DNA of 40,364 nucleotides, from positions 1 through 40,364 of the forward strand of contig CAOJHH010000011.1 of the NCBI GenBank assembly GCA_948436025.1, read 5' to 3'. Of this stretch, positions 24,794-36,329 are shown in pieces. The notes below the pieces were generated by a model. The model was not told where the DNA came from and did no database searches. It saw nothing but the letters and a program-made list of their open reading frames with translations. A program made the position numbers and the translations under genes. Source of the stretch: an uncultured Clostridium sp. (GTDB lineage: Bacteria > Bacillota > Clostridia > TANB77 > CAG-508). Every line of letters begins with the position of its first letter. Positions within the stretch are counted from its first letter, which is position 1.

Positions 24794-25049
24794 AAGTGTA
24801 GTAGTATTTTTTAGGGTGTAGAAAAATGAGAAATCTTGTAGAAAACACAAAAGCTATGATAATCGTAAGTAGCAAAGTATCTTTGCTAGTTTTTGTGATT
24901 ACTACAATTTGTAAAACTATAAATGATTGTGTTATCGCCTTTGGCGATTGCAAATCATTATATGCATTAGAATATATTCACTAAACATATGTGTTTAGTG
25001 ATTTTTTGTATTTTGTTAACACACCAAAAAAGAAAAAGGGGGAATTTTT
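24794..25049 (+). promoter_or_regulatory. uraA leader with terminator hairpin
   Basis: 256 bp without a gene ahead of uraA. It holds a hairpin AATGATT..ATCGCC / GGCGAT..AATCATT (24922-24959) and, just before the gene, TCACTAAACA/TGTTTAGTGA followed by T6 (24978-25007), a rho-independent terminator placed 40 bp before the start codon. This arrangement suggests transcription attenuation of the uracil uptake genes. I could not find a PyrR-type binding loop or a known riboswitch. Confidence 0.5.
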
Positions 25050-26396
25050 ATGGAAAAAAGTAAAATGGTTTTAGATGTAAATGAAAAACCAACAATTGCA
25101 AAATGGATTGTTTTAGCAATTCAACACGTATTTGCTATGTTTGGGGCTACTATTTTAGTACCAATCTTAGTAAATGCAGGAGCAGGAGAAACCGTGCTTA
25201 CCATACCAGTAGCACTAGTAACATCAGGAATAGGAACACTAATTTATATTTTATGCACCAAAGGAAAATCGCCAGTATATTTAGGAAGCTCGTTTGCCTT
25301 TATTGCACCATTAGTAGCAGCGTATGCAAAAGGGGGATTATCTGGTGCGATGACAGGAATTATGGCAGTAGGACTTATTTATATTATATTTGCAACCATT
25401 ATCCGATTTGCAGGAAAAAACTGGCTAGATAAATTATTACCACCAGTTGTAATCGGACCAATGATTATGATTATAGGATTAGGGCTTGCACCATCCGCTA
25501 TTTCACAAATAGGGTTAGGAACCGATGCACCAGTAGAATGGAAAGCTATATTAGTAGCAGTGGTTACATTCTTAGTAACTGCCATTGTAGCAGTAAGAGG
25601 AAAAGGATTTTTAAAAATTATTCCTTTCTTAGTAGGAATTGTAACAGGTTATATTGTATCCGTATGTGTAGGATTAGTAGATTTTACACCAGTAGCAGAA
25701 GCTGCTTTCTTTAGCATGCCACAATTTGCAGTTCCATTTTTAAGTTATGCACCAAATTTTTCAGCAATTCTAACCATTGCACCAATTGCCTTAGTAACGA
25801 TGGCAGAACATATAGGAGACCATACTTCACTTAGCAACATTATTGGAAAAGATTTATTAAAAGAACCCGGATTAGAAAGAACTCTATTAGGAGATGGTGT
25901 TGCAACCTTTGTTGCAGGACTACTTGGAGGACCAGCAAACACAACTTATGGAGAAAATACCTCTGTCGTAGGAATGACCAAAATTGCATCTGTTTGGGTA
26001 ATTGGATTAGCAGCTATTTTTGCAATCTGCTTAGGATTCTTAGGAAAATTCACAGCATTAGTATCTACTATACCAAATCCAGTATTAGGAGGAGTAAGCT
26101 TACTTCTTTATGGATTTATTGCCGTAAATGGATTAAAAGTCCTAATCCAAAATCAAATCGATTTTGGAAAAACAAAAAATGTTGTTGTAGCATCTGCCAT
26201 GTTAGTACTAGGATTAGGAGGAGCTGCTATTTCCATTGTTAGTGGAGATGTATCGGTTACTATTTCAGGAATGAGCCTAGCAGCTATTGTAGGAATTCTA
26301 ATTAATCTTTTCTTACCAGAAGAAAAAGAGGAAGAGGTAAACATGGCAAAAGAGGATAAAAAAGAAGAAAAATCAAAAGAAAAAATTAACGCATAA
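25050..26396 (+). CDS. uraA: Uracil permease (NCS2/UraA family)
   Basis: This 448-aa polytopic membrane protein has about 14 helices. Family motifs: AIQHVFAMFGATILVPIL near residue 24, SPVYLGSSFAFIAP, LLPPVVIGPMIM, ALVTMAEHIGDHTSL with the conserved Glu, and GGPANTTYGENTSVVG. It imports uracil with protons; upp lies 213 bp downstream, which fits salvage to UMP. The C-terminus is a short Glu/Lys-rich tail. The leader has an intrinsic terminator, so expression is probably controlled by attenuation. Confidence 0.92.
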   Translation: MEKSKMVLDVNEKPTIAKWIVLAIQHVFAMFGATILVPILVNAGAGETVLTIPVALVTSGIGTLIYILCTKGKSPVYLGSSFAFIAPLVAAYAKGGLSGAMTGIMAVGLIYIIFATIIRFAGKNWLDKLLPPVVIGPMIMIIGLGLAPSAISQIGLGTDAPVEWKAILVAVVTFLVTAIVAVRGKGFLKIIPFLVGIVTGYIVSVCVGLVDFTPVAEAAFFSMPQFAVPFLSYAPNFSAILTIAPIALVTMAEHIGDHTSLSNIIGKDLLKEPGLERTLLGDGVATFVAGLLGGPANTTYGENTSVVGMTKIASVWVIGLAAIFAICLGFLGKFTALVSTIPNPVLGGVSLLLYGFIAVNGLKVLIQNQIDFGKTKNVVVASAMLVLGLGGAAISIVSGDVSVTISGMSLAAIVGILINLFLPEEKEEEVNMAKEDKKEEKSKEKINA

Positions 26397-26609
26397 AATA
26401 AAGACTAAATCAATAACACAAAAAATGTAGGGGGCGATGCCCACATCGACCCAGAAACAAGGCACAAAAATAAACAGGTTGATAAATCCATTGACCTGGA
26501 AACAAAACACAAAAACAATGCCAATAAGGGTTACGCCACCCGCAACCCAGATGGTTTATAGGCAAAACCATTAAAAACCTAAATATAAAGTAAAAAAAGG
26601 AAGGATAAC
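26397..26609. repeat. Decayed family C repeat cluster between uraA and upp
   Basis: A clear copy at 26428-26453 (GTAGGGGGCGATGCCCACAT then CGACCC) is followed by two poorer palindromes, CAGGTTGAT..ATTGACCTG and GGGTTACGCCACCCGCAACC, spaced by ACAAAAACA-rich sequence. No gene is visible. Confidence 0.55.
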
Positions 26610-27236
26610 ATGAAAGCAATTGAATTAAAACATCCTTTAATTGAACACAAAGTAGCAATTTTACGAGACAAAAAAACAGGAACAAAAGAATTTAGAGAAT
26701 TAGCAGAAGAATTAGCAATGTTATTATGTTATGAAGCAATGAGAGATGCCAAAACAGATGAAGTAGAAGTAGAAACACCAATGGGAACAACCATGGCAAA
26801 AAAGATTAACGAAGACCGTTATACCTTTGTACCAATCCTAAGAGCAGGACTAGGTATGTCAAACGGAATTACCAAAATTGTTCCAAATGCGAAAATAGGG
26901 GTCATCGGCTTATACCGTAACGAAGAAACACTAGAACCAGTACGTTATTATTACAAAGTACCAAAAGACATACAAGATAGAGAAGTCATTCTAGTAGACC
27001 CAATGCTTGCAACAGGTGGTTCCGCAATCGATGCCATAAAAATGATGAAAGAAGATGGAGTAAAGAAAATAAAATTCTTATGCCTAATTGCAGCACCAGA
27101 AGGAATTAAACGAGTAGAAGACGCATATCCAGATGTACAAATCTACTGTGCTAAAATTGACGACCATTTAAACGATATCGGCTATATCGTGCCAGGCTTA
27201 GGCGATGCAGGAGATCGAATTTTTGGAATTCGATAA
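26610..27236 (+). CDS. upp: Uracil phosphoribosyltransferase
   Basis: This 208-aa cytosolic enzyme converts uracil and PRPP to UMP. Key parts seen: the PRPP loop VDPMLATGGSA (near residue 130), PILRAGLGMSNG, and the uracil-binding end YIVPGLGDAGDRIFG. Length is exactly typical. ATG follows AAAGGAAGG. It works with the upstream uracil permease in pyrimidine salvage. Confidence 0.95.
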   Translation: MKAIELKHPLIEHKVAILRDKKTGTKEFRELAEELAMLLCYEAMRDAKTDEVEVETPMGTTMAKKINEDRYTFVPILRAGLGMSNGITKIVPNAKIGVIGLYRNEETLEPVRYYYKVPKDIQDREVILVDPMLATGGSAIDAIKMMKEDGVKKIKFLCLIAAPEGIKRVEDAYPDVQIYCAKIDDHLNDIGYIVPGLGDAGDRIFGIR

Positions 27237-27239
27237 AAT

Positions 27240-27268
27240 TTGAAAAAATTATGTAAAAGTGTTATAAT
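27240..27268 (+). promoter_or_regulatory. Promoter of small membrane protein
   Basis: TTGAAA (27240-27245), 17 bp, TATAAT (27263-27268). Confidence 0.65.
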
Positions 27269-27308
27269 AGAAGTGTAGTGGGTAACCACTGTTGTGAAAG
27301 GAGTCAAG

Positions 27309-27479
27309 ATGTCCGAAAAAAAGAAAGCTCTTTTGTTAGTAGTTTTAATGGGCGTATTGATTTTAGGGGGATATGTGCTAGTTGCAGTTCACACAGCCTT
27401 AGGAGCAGTTATCATATTCCTTGTAGGAATTGTGTTAGGAAGGTATAGCACATTATACGAAAACCCTAGATGGTTCTGA
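27309..27479 (+). CDS. Small two-helix membrane protein
   Basis: This 56-aa protein has two hydrophobic segments (about residues 8-24 and 28-44) and an Asn/Pro/Arg-rich end. It has its own consensus-like promoter, AAGGAG before the ATG, and a terminator directly after, so it is a stand-alone unit. The family is unknown. Confidence 0.65.
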   Translation: MSEKKKALLLVVLMGVLILGGYVLVAVHTALGAVIIFLVGIVLGRYSTLYENPRWF

Positions 27480-27480
27480 A

Positions 27481-27512
27481 GCATGGAGAATTCATTTTCT
27501 CCATGTATTTTT
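27481..27512 (+). terminator. Rho-independent terminator
   Basis: CATGGAGAA pairs with TTCTCCATG, followed by a T-rich run. Confidence 0.8.
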
Positions 27513-27597
27513 TATTGTGTTAAAAAATTACAAATCATAAGAAGAATGTCATAATTTCATGGCTAAAATATATTTCACAAAAATTTCACAAATAAAA

Positions 27598-27624
27598 TTA
27601 GCAATTGGGGTTGACAATTGCTAA
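27598..27624 (+). promoter_or_regulatory. CIRCE operator 1
   Basis: TTAGCAATT, nine bases, AATTGCTAA: a perfect 9-9-9 inverted repeat, variant of the HrcA-binding CIRCE element (consensus TTAGCACTC-N9-GAGTGCTAA). It overlaps the -35 box TTGACA (27611-27616) of the promoter whose -10 TATAAT is at 27632-27637, so bound HrcA would block RNA polymerase. Confidence 0.88.
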
Positions 27625-27650
27625 TTTTGGTTATAATATATACAAAGAAA

Positions 27651-27677
27651 TTAGCAATCTAAACTTTCAAGTGCTAA
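27651..27677 (+). promoter_or_regulatory. CIRCE operator 2
   Basis: TTAGCAATC, nine bases, AAGTGCTAA: a second CIRCE-like element 26 bp after the first, in the early transcribed leader, 17 bp before the hrcA start codon. Confidence 0.82.
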
Positions 27678-27694
27678 AAAAAGAGGTGATAAAG

Positions 27695-28706
27695 GTGCTA
27701 GATAAGCGTAAAAAAGAGATTTTGCAAGCAGTTGTAGACGAGTACATTAATACCGCAGAACCAGTAAGCTCAGCAACACTAGTTGAAAAATATGGCTTAA
27801 ATTATAGCAGTGCAACGGTTCGAAACGAATTAGCAGAACTTGAAAATAATGGTTATTTAGATAAACCTCACACTTCTTCAGGACGTGTACCTTCAGAAAA
27901 AGGATATCGATTTTATGTGGATGAGCTTGTAAACGAAGAGGATATTTCTATAGAAGAAATTAAATATATTCAAACAAAGCTATCTACAAAAGTAAATGAA
28001 ATCGAAGATTTAACCAAAATTGCAACTTCTACCTTATCGGAAATTACCCATTATACCACAGTTGCTATTCGGTCCTAAAACAGATATGCAAACCATTGAA
28101 GAAATGAAATTCGTTCTATTGGGGTTTAGGATGTTAATGATTGTCATAGTAACCGATAGTGGAATGGTAAAAGAAACCATTATTAAATATGATGAAGACA
28201 TAACAGCAAGCCAAGTAGAAACTCTAAACAATCTATTTAATAGCAAACTACAAGGAAAACCTCTTAGTAAGATTGATAAACCAATGGAAGAATATATTTT
28301 TTCCGAAATTAATTATAGTATCAAGGTAATTAAGCCGATTATTGAACAAATTAATAAGGTGATAGAAGAAGAAAACAAAATTTATTTAGAAGGAACGAAA
28401 AAAGCCTTTGATTTACCAGAATTTAAGAGTTTAGAGATTGCCAAAAACTTTGTTAATATTTTAGATGAAAAAGAGTTGGTATTAGATATGTTAAACTCTG
28501 GCATTGCGAAAGATATTAATGTGTATATTGGCGATGAAAATGACAATGAGCAATTAAAAGATTTTAGTATTGTTACATTTAAACATTCTGTTGGAGATAA
28601 AGATTTAGGAACCATCGGAATTATAGGCCCAAAGCGTATGGACTATTCAAAAGTAATTTCCGTTATGAAATATCTTAGTAAAAAAATGAAAGAAAAAGAT
28701 TTGTAA
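27695..28706 (+). CDS. hrcA: Heat-inducible repressor HrcA with CGG +1 frameshift
   Basis: HrcA represses the dnaK operon through CIRCE. Seen: the winged-helix start LDKRKKEILQAVVDEYI, SSATVRNELAELE, the PHTSSGRVPSEKGYRFYVD signature, and after the break the ligand/GAF-like part ending VTFKHSVGDKDLGTIGIIGP. Codon 126 is CGG (28070-28072); frame 0 ends two codons later. Skipping C28070 gives GCT-ATT-GGT-CCT-AAA (AIGPK), matching the conserved Gly-Pro of the family, and a normal 336-aa protein. The GTG start follows AAAGAGGTG. Two CIRCE operators precede it, so it should autoregulate. Confidence 0.88.
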
Positions 28707-28777
28707 AGAGATTTGAAAATAAGTGTTTCATAAACTTGAATGTTTTTCAAAAAAGGAAGAAAGGAAGGAAATTTAAA

Positions 28778-29296
28778 ATGGAAGAAAAAAAAGAAGAAGC
28801 AATCCAAGAAGAATTAGATAAAGCAATGGAAAATAAGGATAATCAAAATTTAGAAAAGGAAAAGGAAGACAAAACAAAACAAGAATTAGAGGAAATGACA
28901 GACCGTTATAAACGTTTAATGGCAGAATTTGATAATTTCAAAAAAAGAAGTGCCAAAGAAAGAGAAAGTTTATACGATTCTTTAACATCTGATATTGTAA
29001 CATCCATTTTGCCAGTGCTAGACAATTTAGAAAAAGCAGTTTCTACCAAAACCGAAGATCAAAACTATAAACAAGGAGTCGAAATGGTATACAAACAGTT
29101 TATGGATACGTTAGCAAGCTTAGGAGTAGAAGAAATAAAAACAGTAGGAGAAACCTTTAACCCAGAATACCATGAAGCAGTCAGCAGTGTACAAGACGAA
29201 AATTTAGGCGAAAAAGAAATAAAAGAAGAATTTAGAAAAGGTTATAAAATAAGAGAAAAGGTAATACGCCATTCCATGGTGGTTGTTGCAAACTAA
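28778..29296 (+). CDS. grpE: Nucleotide exchange factor GrpE
   Basis: This 172-aa protein has a Glu/Lys-rich disordered start, a long coiled coil containing RYKRLMAEFDNFKKRSAKER, a four-helix region with SILPVLDNLEKAV, and the beta-domain GETFNPEYHEAV ending in the typical HSMVVVAN. GrpE releases ADP from DnaK. ATG 28778 follows AAGGAAGGAAA. It is the second gene of the hrcA operon, 71 bp after the restored hrcA stop. Confidence 0.95.
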   Translation: MEEKKEEAIQEELDKAMENKDNQNLEKEKEDKTKQELEEMTDRYKRLMAEFDNFKKRSAKERESLYDSLTSDIVTSILPVLDNLEKAVSTKTEDQNYKQGVEMVYKQFMDTLASLGVEEIKTVGETFNPEYHEAVSSVQDENLGEKEIKEEFRKGYKIREKVIRHSMVVVAN

Positions 29297-29359
29297 AATG
29301 TTATTAAATTTTTAATATATAAATTACAAAAGATTATAATATAAAAAAATAAATTTTAG

Positions 29360-31249
<1,890 letters not shown>

Positions 31250-31252
31250 ATT

Positions 31253-31315
31253 GTAGGGGCGGGCCTCGTGTCCGCCTGTTTCAAAAAAGGGGTGTACACG
31301 ATATGCAACCCCTAC
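31253..31315. repeat. Palindromic repeat family C pair between dnaK and dnaJ
   Basis: GTAGGGGCGGGCCTCGTGTC + CGCC and a facing GCAACCCCTAC lie in the 100-bp gap. If transcribed, the facing GTAGGGG and CCCCTAC ends would close a hairpin inside the operon mRNA. Confidence 0.65.
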
Positions 31316-31349
31316 AAAATCATTTTAAATAATGGTAGTGGAGGAAAAT

Positions 31350-32501
31350 ATGGCGGAGCAAAAAAGAGATTATTATGAGGTATTGGGTGTGAATAAAAAC
31401 GCGAGTGATGATGAGCTAAAACGTGCCTATCGCAAACTTGCTAAAAAATACCATCCAGATGCAAACCCAGATAATAAAAAAGAAGCGGAAGCAAAATTTA
31501 AAGAAGTAAATGAAGCATATGAAACCTTGTCAGATGCCCAGAAAAGAAGAATGTATGACCAATTTGGACCAGATGGACCACAGGGCTTTGGAGGTGGTGG
31601 ACCAGGGGGAGGATATTATTCTTATTCTACCTCTGGTTTTGATGGGTTCGATATGGGAGATTTAGGAGATATTTTTTCATCCTTCTTTGGAGGAGGATTT
31701 GGAGGTAGAAGTTCATCAAGAACAAATGGACCAGCCAAAGGAGCCGATTTACGTTATAATATGGAAATCAGTTTTGAAGAAGCTTTTTTAGGTGTGGAAA
31801 AAGAAATTAGCATTAGCCGTGATGACACCTGTGACACCTGCCAAGGAAGTGGTGCAAAACCAGGTAGCAAAGTAGATACTTGTACTATGTGCCATGGAAC
31901 CGGAAAAATACAACAAGTACAAACTACAATTTTAGGACAAATGCAAACCACAAGAACCTGTCCTACCTGTCATGGAGAAGGAAAAGTCATAAAAGAACCA
32001 TGTGATACCTGTAGAGGAAAAGGAACCGTTCGAAAACAAGCCAAAATAAAAGTAAAAATTCCAGCAGGAATTGATGAAAACCAAACCGTTGTATTAAGAG
32101 GAGAAGGAGCACCAGGCACTAAAGGTGGACCAAAGGGAGACCTATACATTACTGTACATATTAAAAGGCACAATATCTTTACAAGACAAGACTATAACGT
32201 GCTTTGTGATATCCCAATCACTTTTACCCAAGCAACCCTAGGAGCAGAATTAGAAATTCCAATGGTAGACGGCTCAAAAGAAAAATTCAAAATACCAGAA
32301 GGAACCCAAACAGGAACAAGATTCCGTATCAAAGGAAAAGGCTTTAAAGCCGTTAATCGAAACTATGAGGGAGACCTAATATTCACAGTAGAAATACAAA
32401 CCCCAAAACGCCTATCAAAAGAACAAAGAGAGCTACTTGTAGAACTTGCAAAAACCATGAACGAACAACCACCAGTAAAGAAAAGAGGAATATTTGGATA
32501 A
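31350..32501 (+). CDS. dnaJ: Chaperone DnaJ (Hsp40)
   Basis: This 383-aa type I J-protein has a J domain with [11 protein letters not shown] (HPD), a Gly/Phe-rich linker ([10 protein letters not shown]), and four CxxCxGxG zinc repeats ([32 protein letters not shown]). The C-terminal peptide-binding domains include [12 protein letters not shown]. It stimulates DnaK ATPase. ATG 31350 follows GGAGG. It is the last gene of the hrcA-grpE-dnaK-dnaJ unit; a terminator follows. Confidence 0.96.
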   Translation: MAEQKRDYYEVLGVNKNASDDELKRAYRKLAKKYHPDANPDNKKEAEAKFKEVNEAYETLSDAQKRRMYDQFGPDGPQGFGGGGPGGGYYSYSTSGFDGFDMGDLGDIFSSFFGGGFGGRSSSRTNGPAKGADLRYNMEISFEEAFLGVEKEISISRDDTCDTCQGSGAKPGSKVDTCTMCHGTGKIQQVQTTILGQMQTTRTCPTCHGEGKVIKEPCDTCRGKGTVRKQAKIKVKIPAGIDENQTVVLRGEGAPGTKGGPKGDLYITVHIKRHNIFTRQDYNVLCDIPITFTQATLGAELEIPMVDGSKEKFKIPEGTQTGTRFRIKGKGFKAVNRNYEGDLIFTVEIQTPKRLSKEQRELLVELAKTMNEQPPVKKRGIFG

Positions 32502-32508
32502 AAATTAA

Positions 32509-32537
32509 AAGAACACTTGAAAAGTGTTCTTTTTTGA
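32509..32537 (+). terminator. Rho-independent terminator after dnaJ
   Basis: AGAACACTT/AAGTGTTCT stem with a GAA loop, followed by T6. Confidence 0.88.
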
Positions 32538-32562
32538 TATAGAATGGTAATGTCTTAAATAG

Positions 32563-33615
<1,053 letters not shown>

Positions 33616-33628
33616 TCAAAAATGTGTC

Positions 33629-33695
33629 GTAGGGGCAAAATCTATTTTGCCCTTGCAAACATGGAAATAGGGCAGAAATAGAATTCTGCCCCTAC
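33629..33695. repeat. Palindromic repeat family C, facing pair
   Basis: GTAGGGGCAAAATCTATTTT + GCCC and a facing GGGCAGAAATAGAATTCTGC + CCCTAC. The ends GTAGGGGCA and TGCCCCTAC would pair. Confidence 0.7.
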
Positions 33696-33728
33696 CATTG
33701 TATAAAAGGCATATATATTATCATGATA

Positions 33729-33775
33729 AGAAATCCCAGTCGCCTTTGGCGACAGCCCCCTTAAGTAAAGAGGCC
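33729..33775. repeat. Palindromic repeat family B, copy 4 (inverted)
   Basis: AAGAAATCCCAGTCGCC, TTT, GGCGACAGCCCCCTTAAG: the reverse complement of the family B unit, between gapA and pgk. Confidence 0.75.
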
Positions 33776-33856
33776 ATTACAATGGTAATATATATACCTT
33801 TTGTATAAAATTGGTATAGTATCCATATAATAAGATAAAAATAGGAGGTTTTAGGT

Positions 33857-35044
33857 ATGAATAAAAAAACAGTAAAAGATATTGAGGTAAAGGGAAAGAA
33901 AGTATTGGTTCGTTGCGATTTTAATGTACCACAAGATGAAAATGGAAATATTACGGATAATAGAAGAATTGTGTCTTCTTTACCAACCATAAAATATTTA
34001 TTAGAGAATGGTGCAAAAGTGATTCTTTGTTCTCATTTAGGTAGACCAAAAGGAGAAGTGAAAAAAGAATTCTCATTAGCACCAGTGGCAAAAGAATTAT
34101 CAAAACAATTAGGAATAGAGGTAAAATTAGCGGAGGATGTTATTGGAGAAAGTGCGAAAAGTTTAACGAGCAATCTAAAAGAAGGCGAAGTTGTGTTACT
34201 AGAAAATGTTCGTTTTGATGCACGTGAAGAAAAAAATGACCCTGAAATGGCTCGTGAACTTGCATCACTTGCTGAAATCTATGTAAACGATGCCTTTGGA
34301 ACCTCTCATAGGGCACATGCTTCAACGGCAGGAGTAGCAGACTATTTACCAGCTGTTTCTGGTTTCTTAATTGAAAAGGAAATCGATTTTATGGGAAATG
34401 CACTAGAAAATCCAAAAAGACCATTGGTTGCTATTTTAGGAGGAAAAAAGGTTTCCGATAAAATCGGAGTAATAAACAGTTTACTTGAAAAAGTAGATAC
34501 CTTAATGATTGGTGGAGCAATGGCATACACCTTCTTTAAAGCACAAGGATATGAAGTAGGAAATTCGATTTGTGAGCTAGATAAACTAGATTTAGCTCTA
34601 GAATTAATGGAAAAAGCAAAACAAAAAGGCGTAAAACTAATGCTACCAGTAGATACCAAACTAGGAAAAGAATTCGACAAAGATACCGAAAGTAAAACGG
34701 TAAAATGCACGGAAATACCAGAAGGCTGGGAAGGTTTCGACATAGGAGAAGAAACCATTAAATTATATAAAGAAGAATTAAAAAAAGCAAAAACCGTTGT
34801 ATGGAATGGACCACTTGGTTTATTTGAATTTGACCAATTTGCTATTGGAAGTAACGAAATTGCCAAAACCTTAGCCGAAATTGATGCCATTACCATTGTA
34901 GGAGGAGGAGACTGTGCAGCAGCCGTAGAAAAAGCAGGAGTAGCAGACAAACTAACTCATGTTTCAACAGGAGGAGGAGCAAGCCTAGAATTTTTAGAAG
35001 GAAAAAAATTACCAGGTATTGAATGTTTACAAGACAGAGCGTAA
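33857..35044 (+). CDS. pgk: Phosphoglycerate kinase
   Basis: This 395-aa enzyme makes ATP from 1,3-bisphosphoglycerate. Seen: [72 protein letters not shown] and the final [26 protein letters not shown] lies before the ATG. The repeats between gapA and pgk may modulate read-through. Confidence 0.97.
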   Translation: MNKKTVKDIEVKGKKVLVRCDFNVPQDENGNITDNRRIVSSLPTIKYLLENGAKVILCSHLGRPKGEVKKEFSLAPVAKELSKQLGIEVKLAEDVIGESAKSLTSNLKEGEVVLLENVRFDAREEKNDPEMARELASLAEIYVNDAFGTSHRAHASTAGVADYLPAVSGFLIEKEIDFMGNALENPKRPLVAILGGKKVSDKIGVINSLLEKVDTLMIGGAMAYTFFKAQGYEVGNSICELDKLDLALELMEKAKQKGVKLMLPVDTKLGKEFDKDTESKTVKCTEIPEGWEGFDIGEETIKLYKEELKKAKTVVWNGPLGLFEFDQFAIGSNEIAKTLAEIDAITIVGGGDCAAAVEKAGVADKLTHVSTGGGASLEFLEGKKLPGIECLQDRA

Positions 35045-35070
35045 GAAAACGAATTTTTTAAGGAGAAAAG

Positions 35071-35622
35071 ATGGAATTAATCGATGTAATTGATGAAAAT
35101 AACAATTTAATAGGAAAGATAGAAGATAAAGATGTTGTTCATGGAACAGGGATGTGGCATAGAGAAATTTCTGTTTGGATTATGAATCGAAAAGGAGAAA
35201 TTTTACTACAAAAAAGAGCAATGAGTAAAAAACAGCATCCGGGAAAATGGAGCATTGTAGCAGGTCATATACAAGCGGGTGAAACACCACTTGCTGGAGC
35301 AAAAAGAGAAACAAAAGAAGAAGTAGGAATTGATGTTCCTGAAGAAAAATTTGAGGCAATGGTTTGTGAAAAGAAAGAATGTGCTTTTCCGAATGTACAA
35401 CAATATAATAAATACTATGATTACGTGTATTTTCTATTAGTGGATTATAAAATAGAAGAATATGTCATTCAAATAGAAGAACTTAGTGAAGTAAAATATG
35501 TAACGATAGAAGAATTTATAAAAGAATTGAAAGAAAAAAATGAGAAATACACATATAAGTATGAAGAATTAAAGGAAACCATTCAAAAACTAATAGAAAA
35601 AAGGAAAGAATTAGAAAAATAA
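35071..35622 (+). CDS. Nudix hydrolase
   Basis: This 183-aa protein has a complete Nudix box at residues 65-87 (AGHIQAGETPLAGAKRE then EEVGI). The start (ELIDVIDENNNLIG...GMWHREISVWI) is typical of the isopentenyl-diphosphate-isomerase-like Nudix group. The C-terminus is a Lys/Glu-rich helix. Substrate unknown. It lies 26 bp after pgk with its own AAGGAG, so it is probably co-transcribed with the glycolytic genes. Confidence 0.85.
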   Translation: MELIDVIDENNNLIGKIEDKDVVHGTGMWHREISVWIMNRKGEILLQKRAMSKKQHPGKWSIVAGHIQAGETPLAGAKRETKEEVGIDVPEEKFEAMVCEKKECAFPNVQQYNKYYDYVYFLLVDYKIEEYVIQIEELSEVKYVTIEEFIKELKEKNEKYTYKYEELKETIQKLIEKRKELEK

Positions 35623-35665
35623 GAGTAATATTAGTAAAAGAATAAGCATAAAGGACGTTGAATAA

Positions 35666-36298
35666 ATGAAAAATAATTTGCAACGAAGTTTTTTAGAATA
35701 TGTGCGAATAAAAAATTCACCACAAGACTCAAAATTGCATAAGGAAACTTTAGGGGAAGAGATTGATTTGTATGGTGAAAATCAAAAAAGAATAAGAACC
35801 ATCCTTCGAGGCGAAGAAATAGGCGAAAATGAATATAAAAGATGTGTTTTATGTTTTGTGATAGACAAAAAAGGAAATGTGATAGTTGAACATAAAAAAA
35901 CAGGGGAAAAAGATGTATGCTCAGGACATATAAAAGCATATGAAGTAGGTCTACAAGCAGTAGTACGTGAATTATATGAAGAATTAGGAATTGGCATAGA
36001 AGAAGGATTACATGCAAAGCAATTAGGAATAATAAAGGTTATATTACAAGAAGCAGACAGCAAACAGCCATGTATACTAGAAATATATTGTTTATGCCGA
36101 ACACAAAATACCGAAATAAGAATCAATAAACAAGAAATTGAAAAAATAGAAAACATGCCATTTAAAATATTTATGACAAAATTCCTAAACGGAAAAATTT
36201 TTCCATATGTTAAAGCATATGACCCAATCGTACCAAAATTAGTAAAACAAGTAAAAGAAAAATCCCATAAAAAAGAGGCGATAGAATGGGAACGCTAA
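35666..36298 (+). CDS. Second Nudix hydrolase
   Basis: In this 210-aa protein residues 87-110 fit the Nudix consensus exactly (GHIKAYE, then VVRELYEELGIG). It differs from its neighbour by a longer N-terminus and a C-terminal helix with FLNGKIFPYVKAYDPIVPKL. The sequence similarity of the two outside the box is low, so they are not a recent tandem duplication. Substrate unknown. Confidence 0.75.
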   Translation: MKNNLQRSFLEYVRIKNSPQDSKLHKETLGEEIDLYGENQKRIRTILRGEEIGENEYKRCVLCFVIDKKGNVIVEHKKTGEKDVCSGHIKAYEVGLQAVVRELYEELGIGIEEGLHAKQLGIIKVILQEADSKQPCILEIYCLCRTQNTEIRINKQEIEKIENMPFKIFMTKFLNGKIFPYVKAYDPIVPKLVKQVKEKSHKKEAIEWER

Positions 36299-36329
36299 TT
36301 ATGGCAAAAGTCTACAAAGCCATACAAGA

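Noticed and set aside
24794..25049. PyrR-binding attenuator or purine riboswitch before uraA
   Set aside because: I could not find the PyrR loop consensus or a purine riboswitch core; only the terminator and one hairpin are clear.
3295..28072. Explaining the seven frame breaks as random sequencing or assembly errors, or as pseudogenes
   Set aside because: Errors or decay should hit any codon phase and any base. Here every break is an extra C exactly before a Gly GGA/GGT codon, on both coding strands, in genes including essential murB and holA. A systematic base-caller artefact at GG would not respect reading frame. I keep it as the main alternative to test, not as the preferred reading.
3295..28072. 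CGG simply reassigned to another amino acid such as Trp or Gln
   Set aside because: Reassignment would keep the frame. At all seven sites frame 0 leaves the family sequence after CGG, while the +1 frame continues it.
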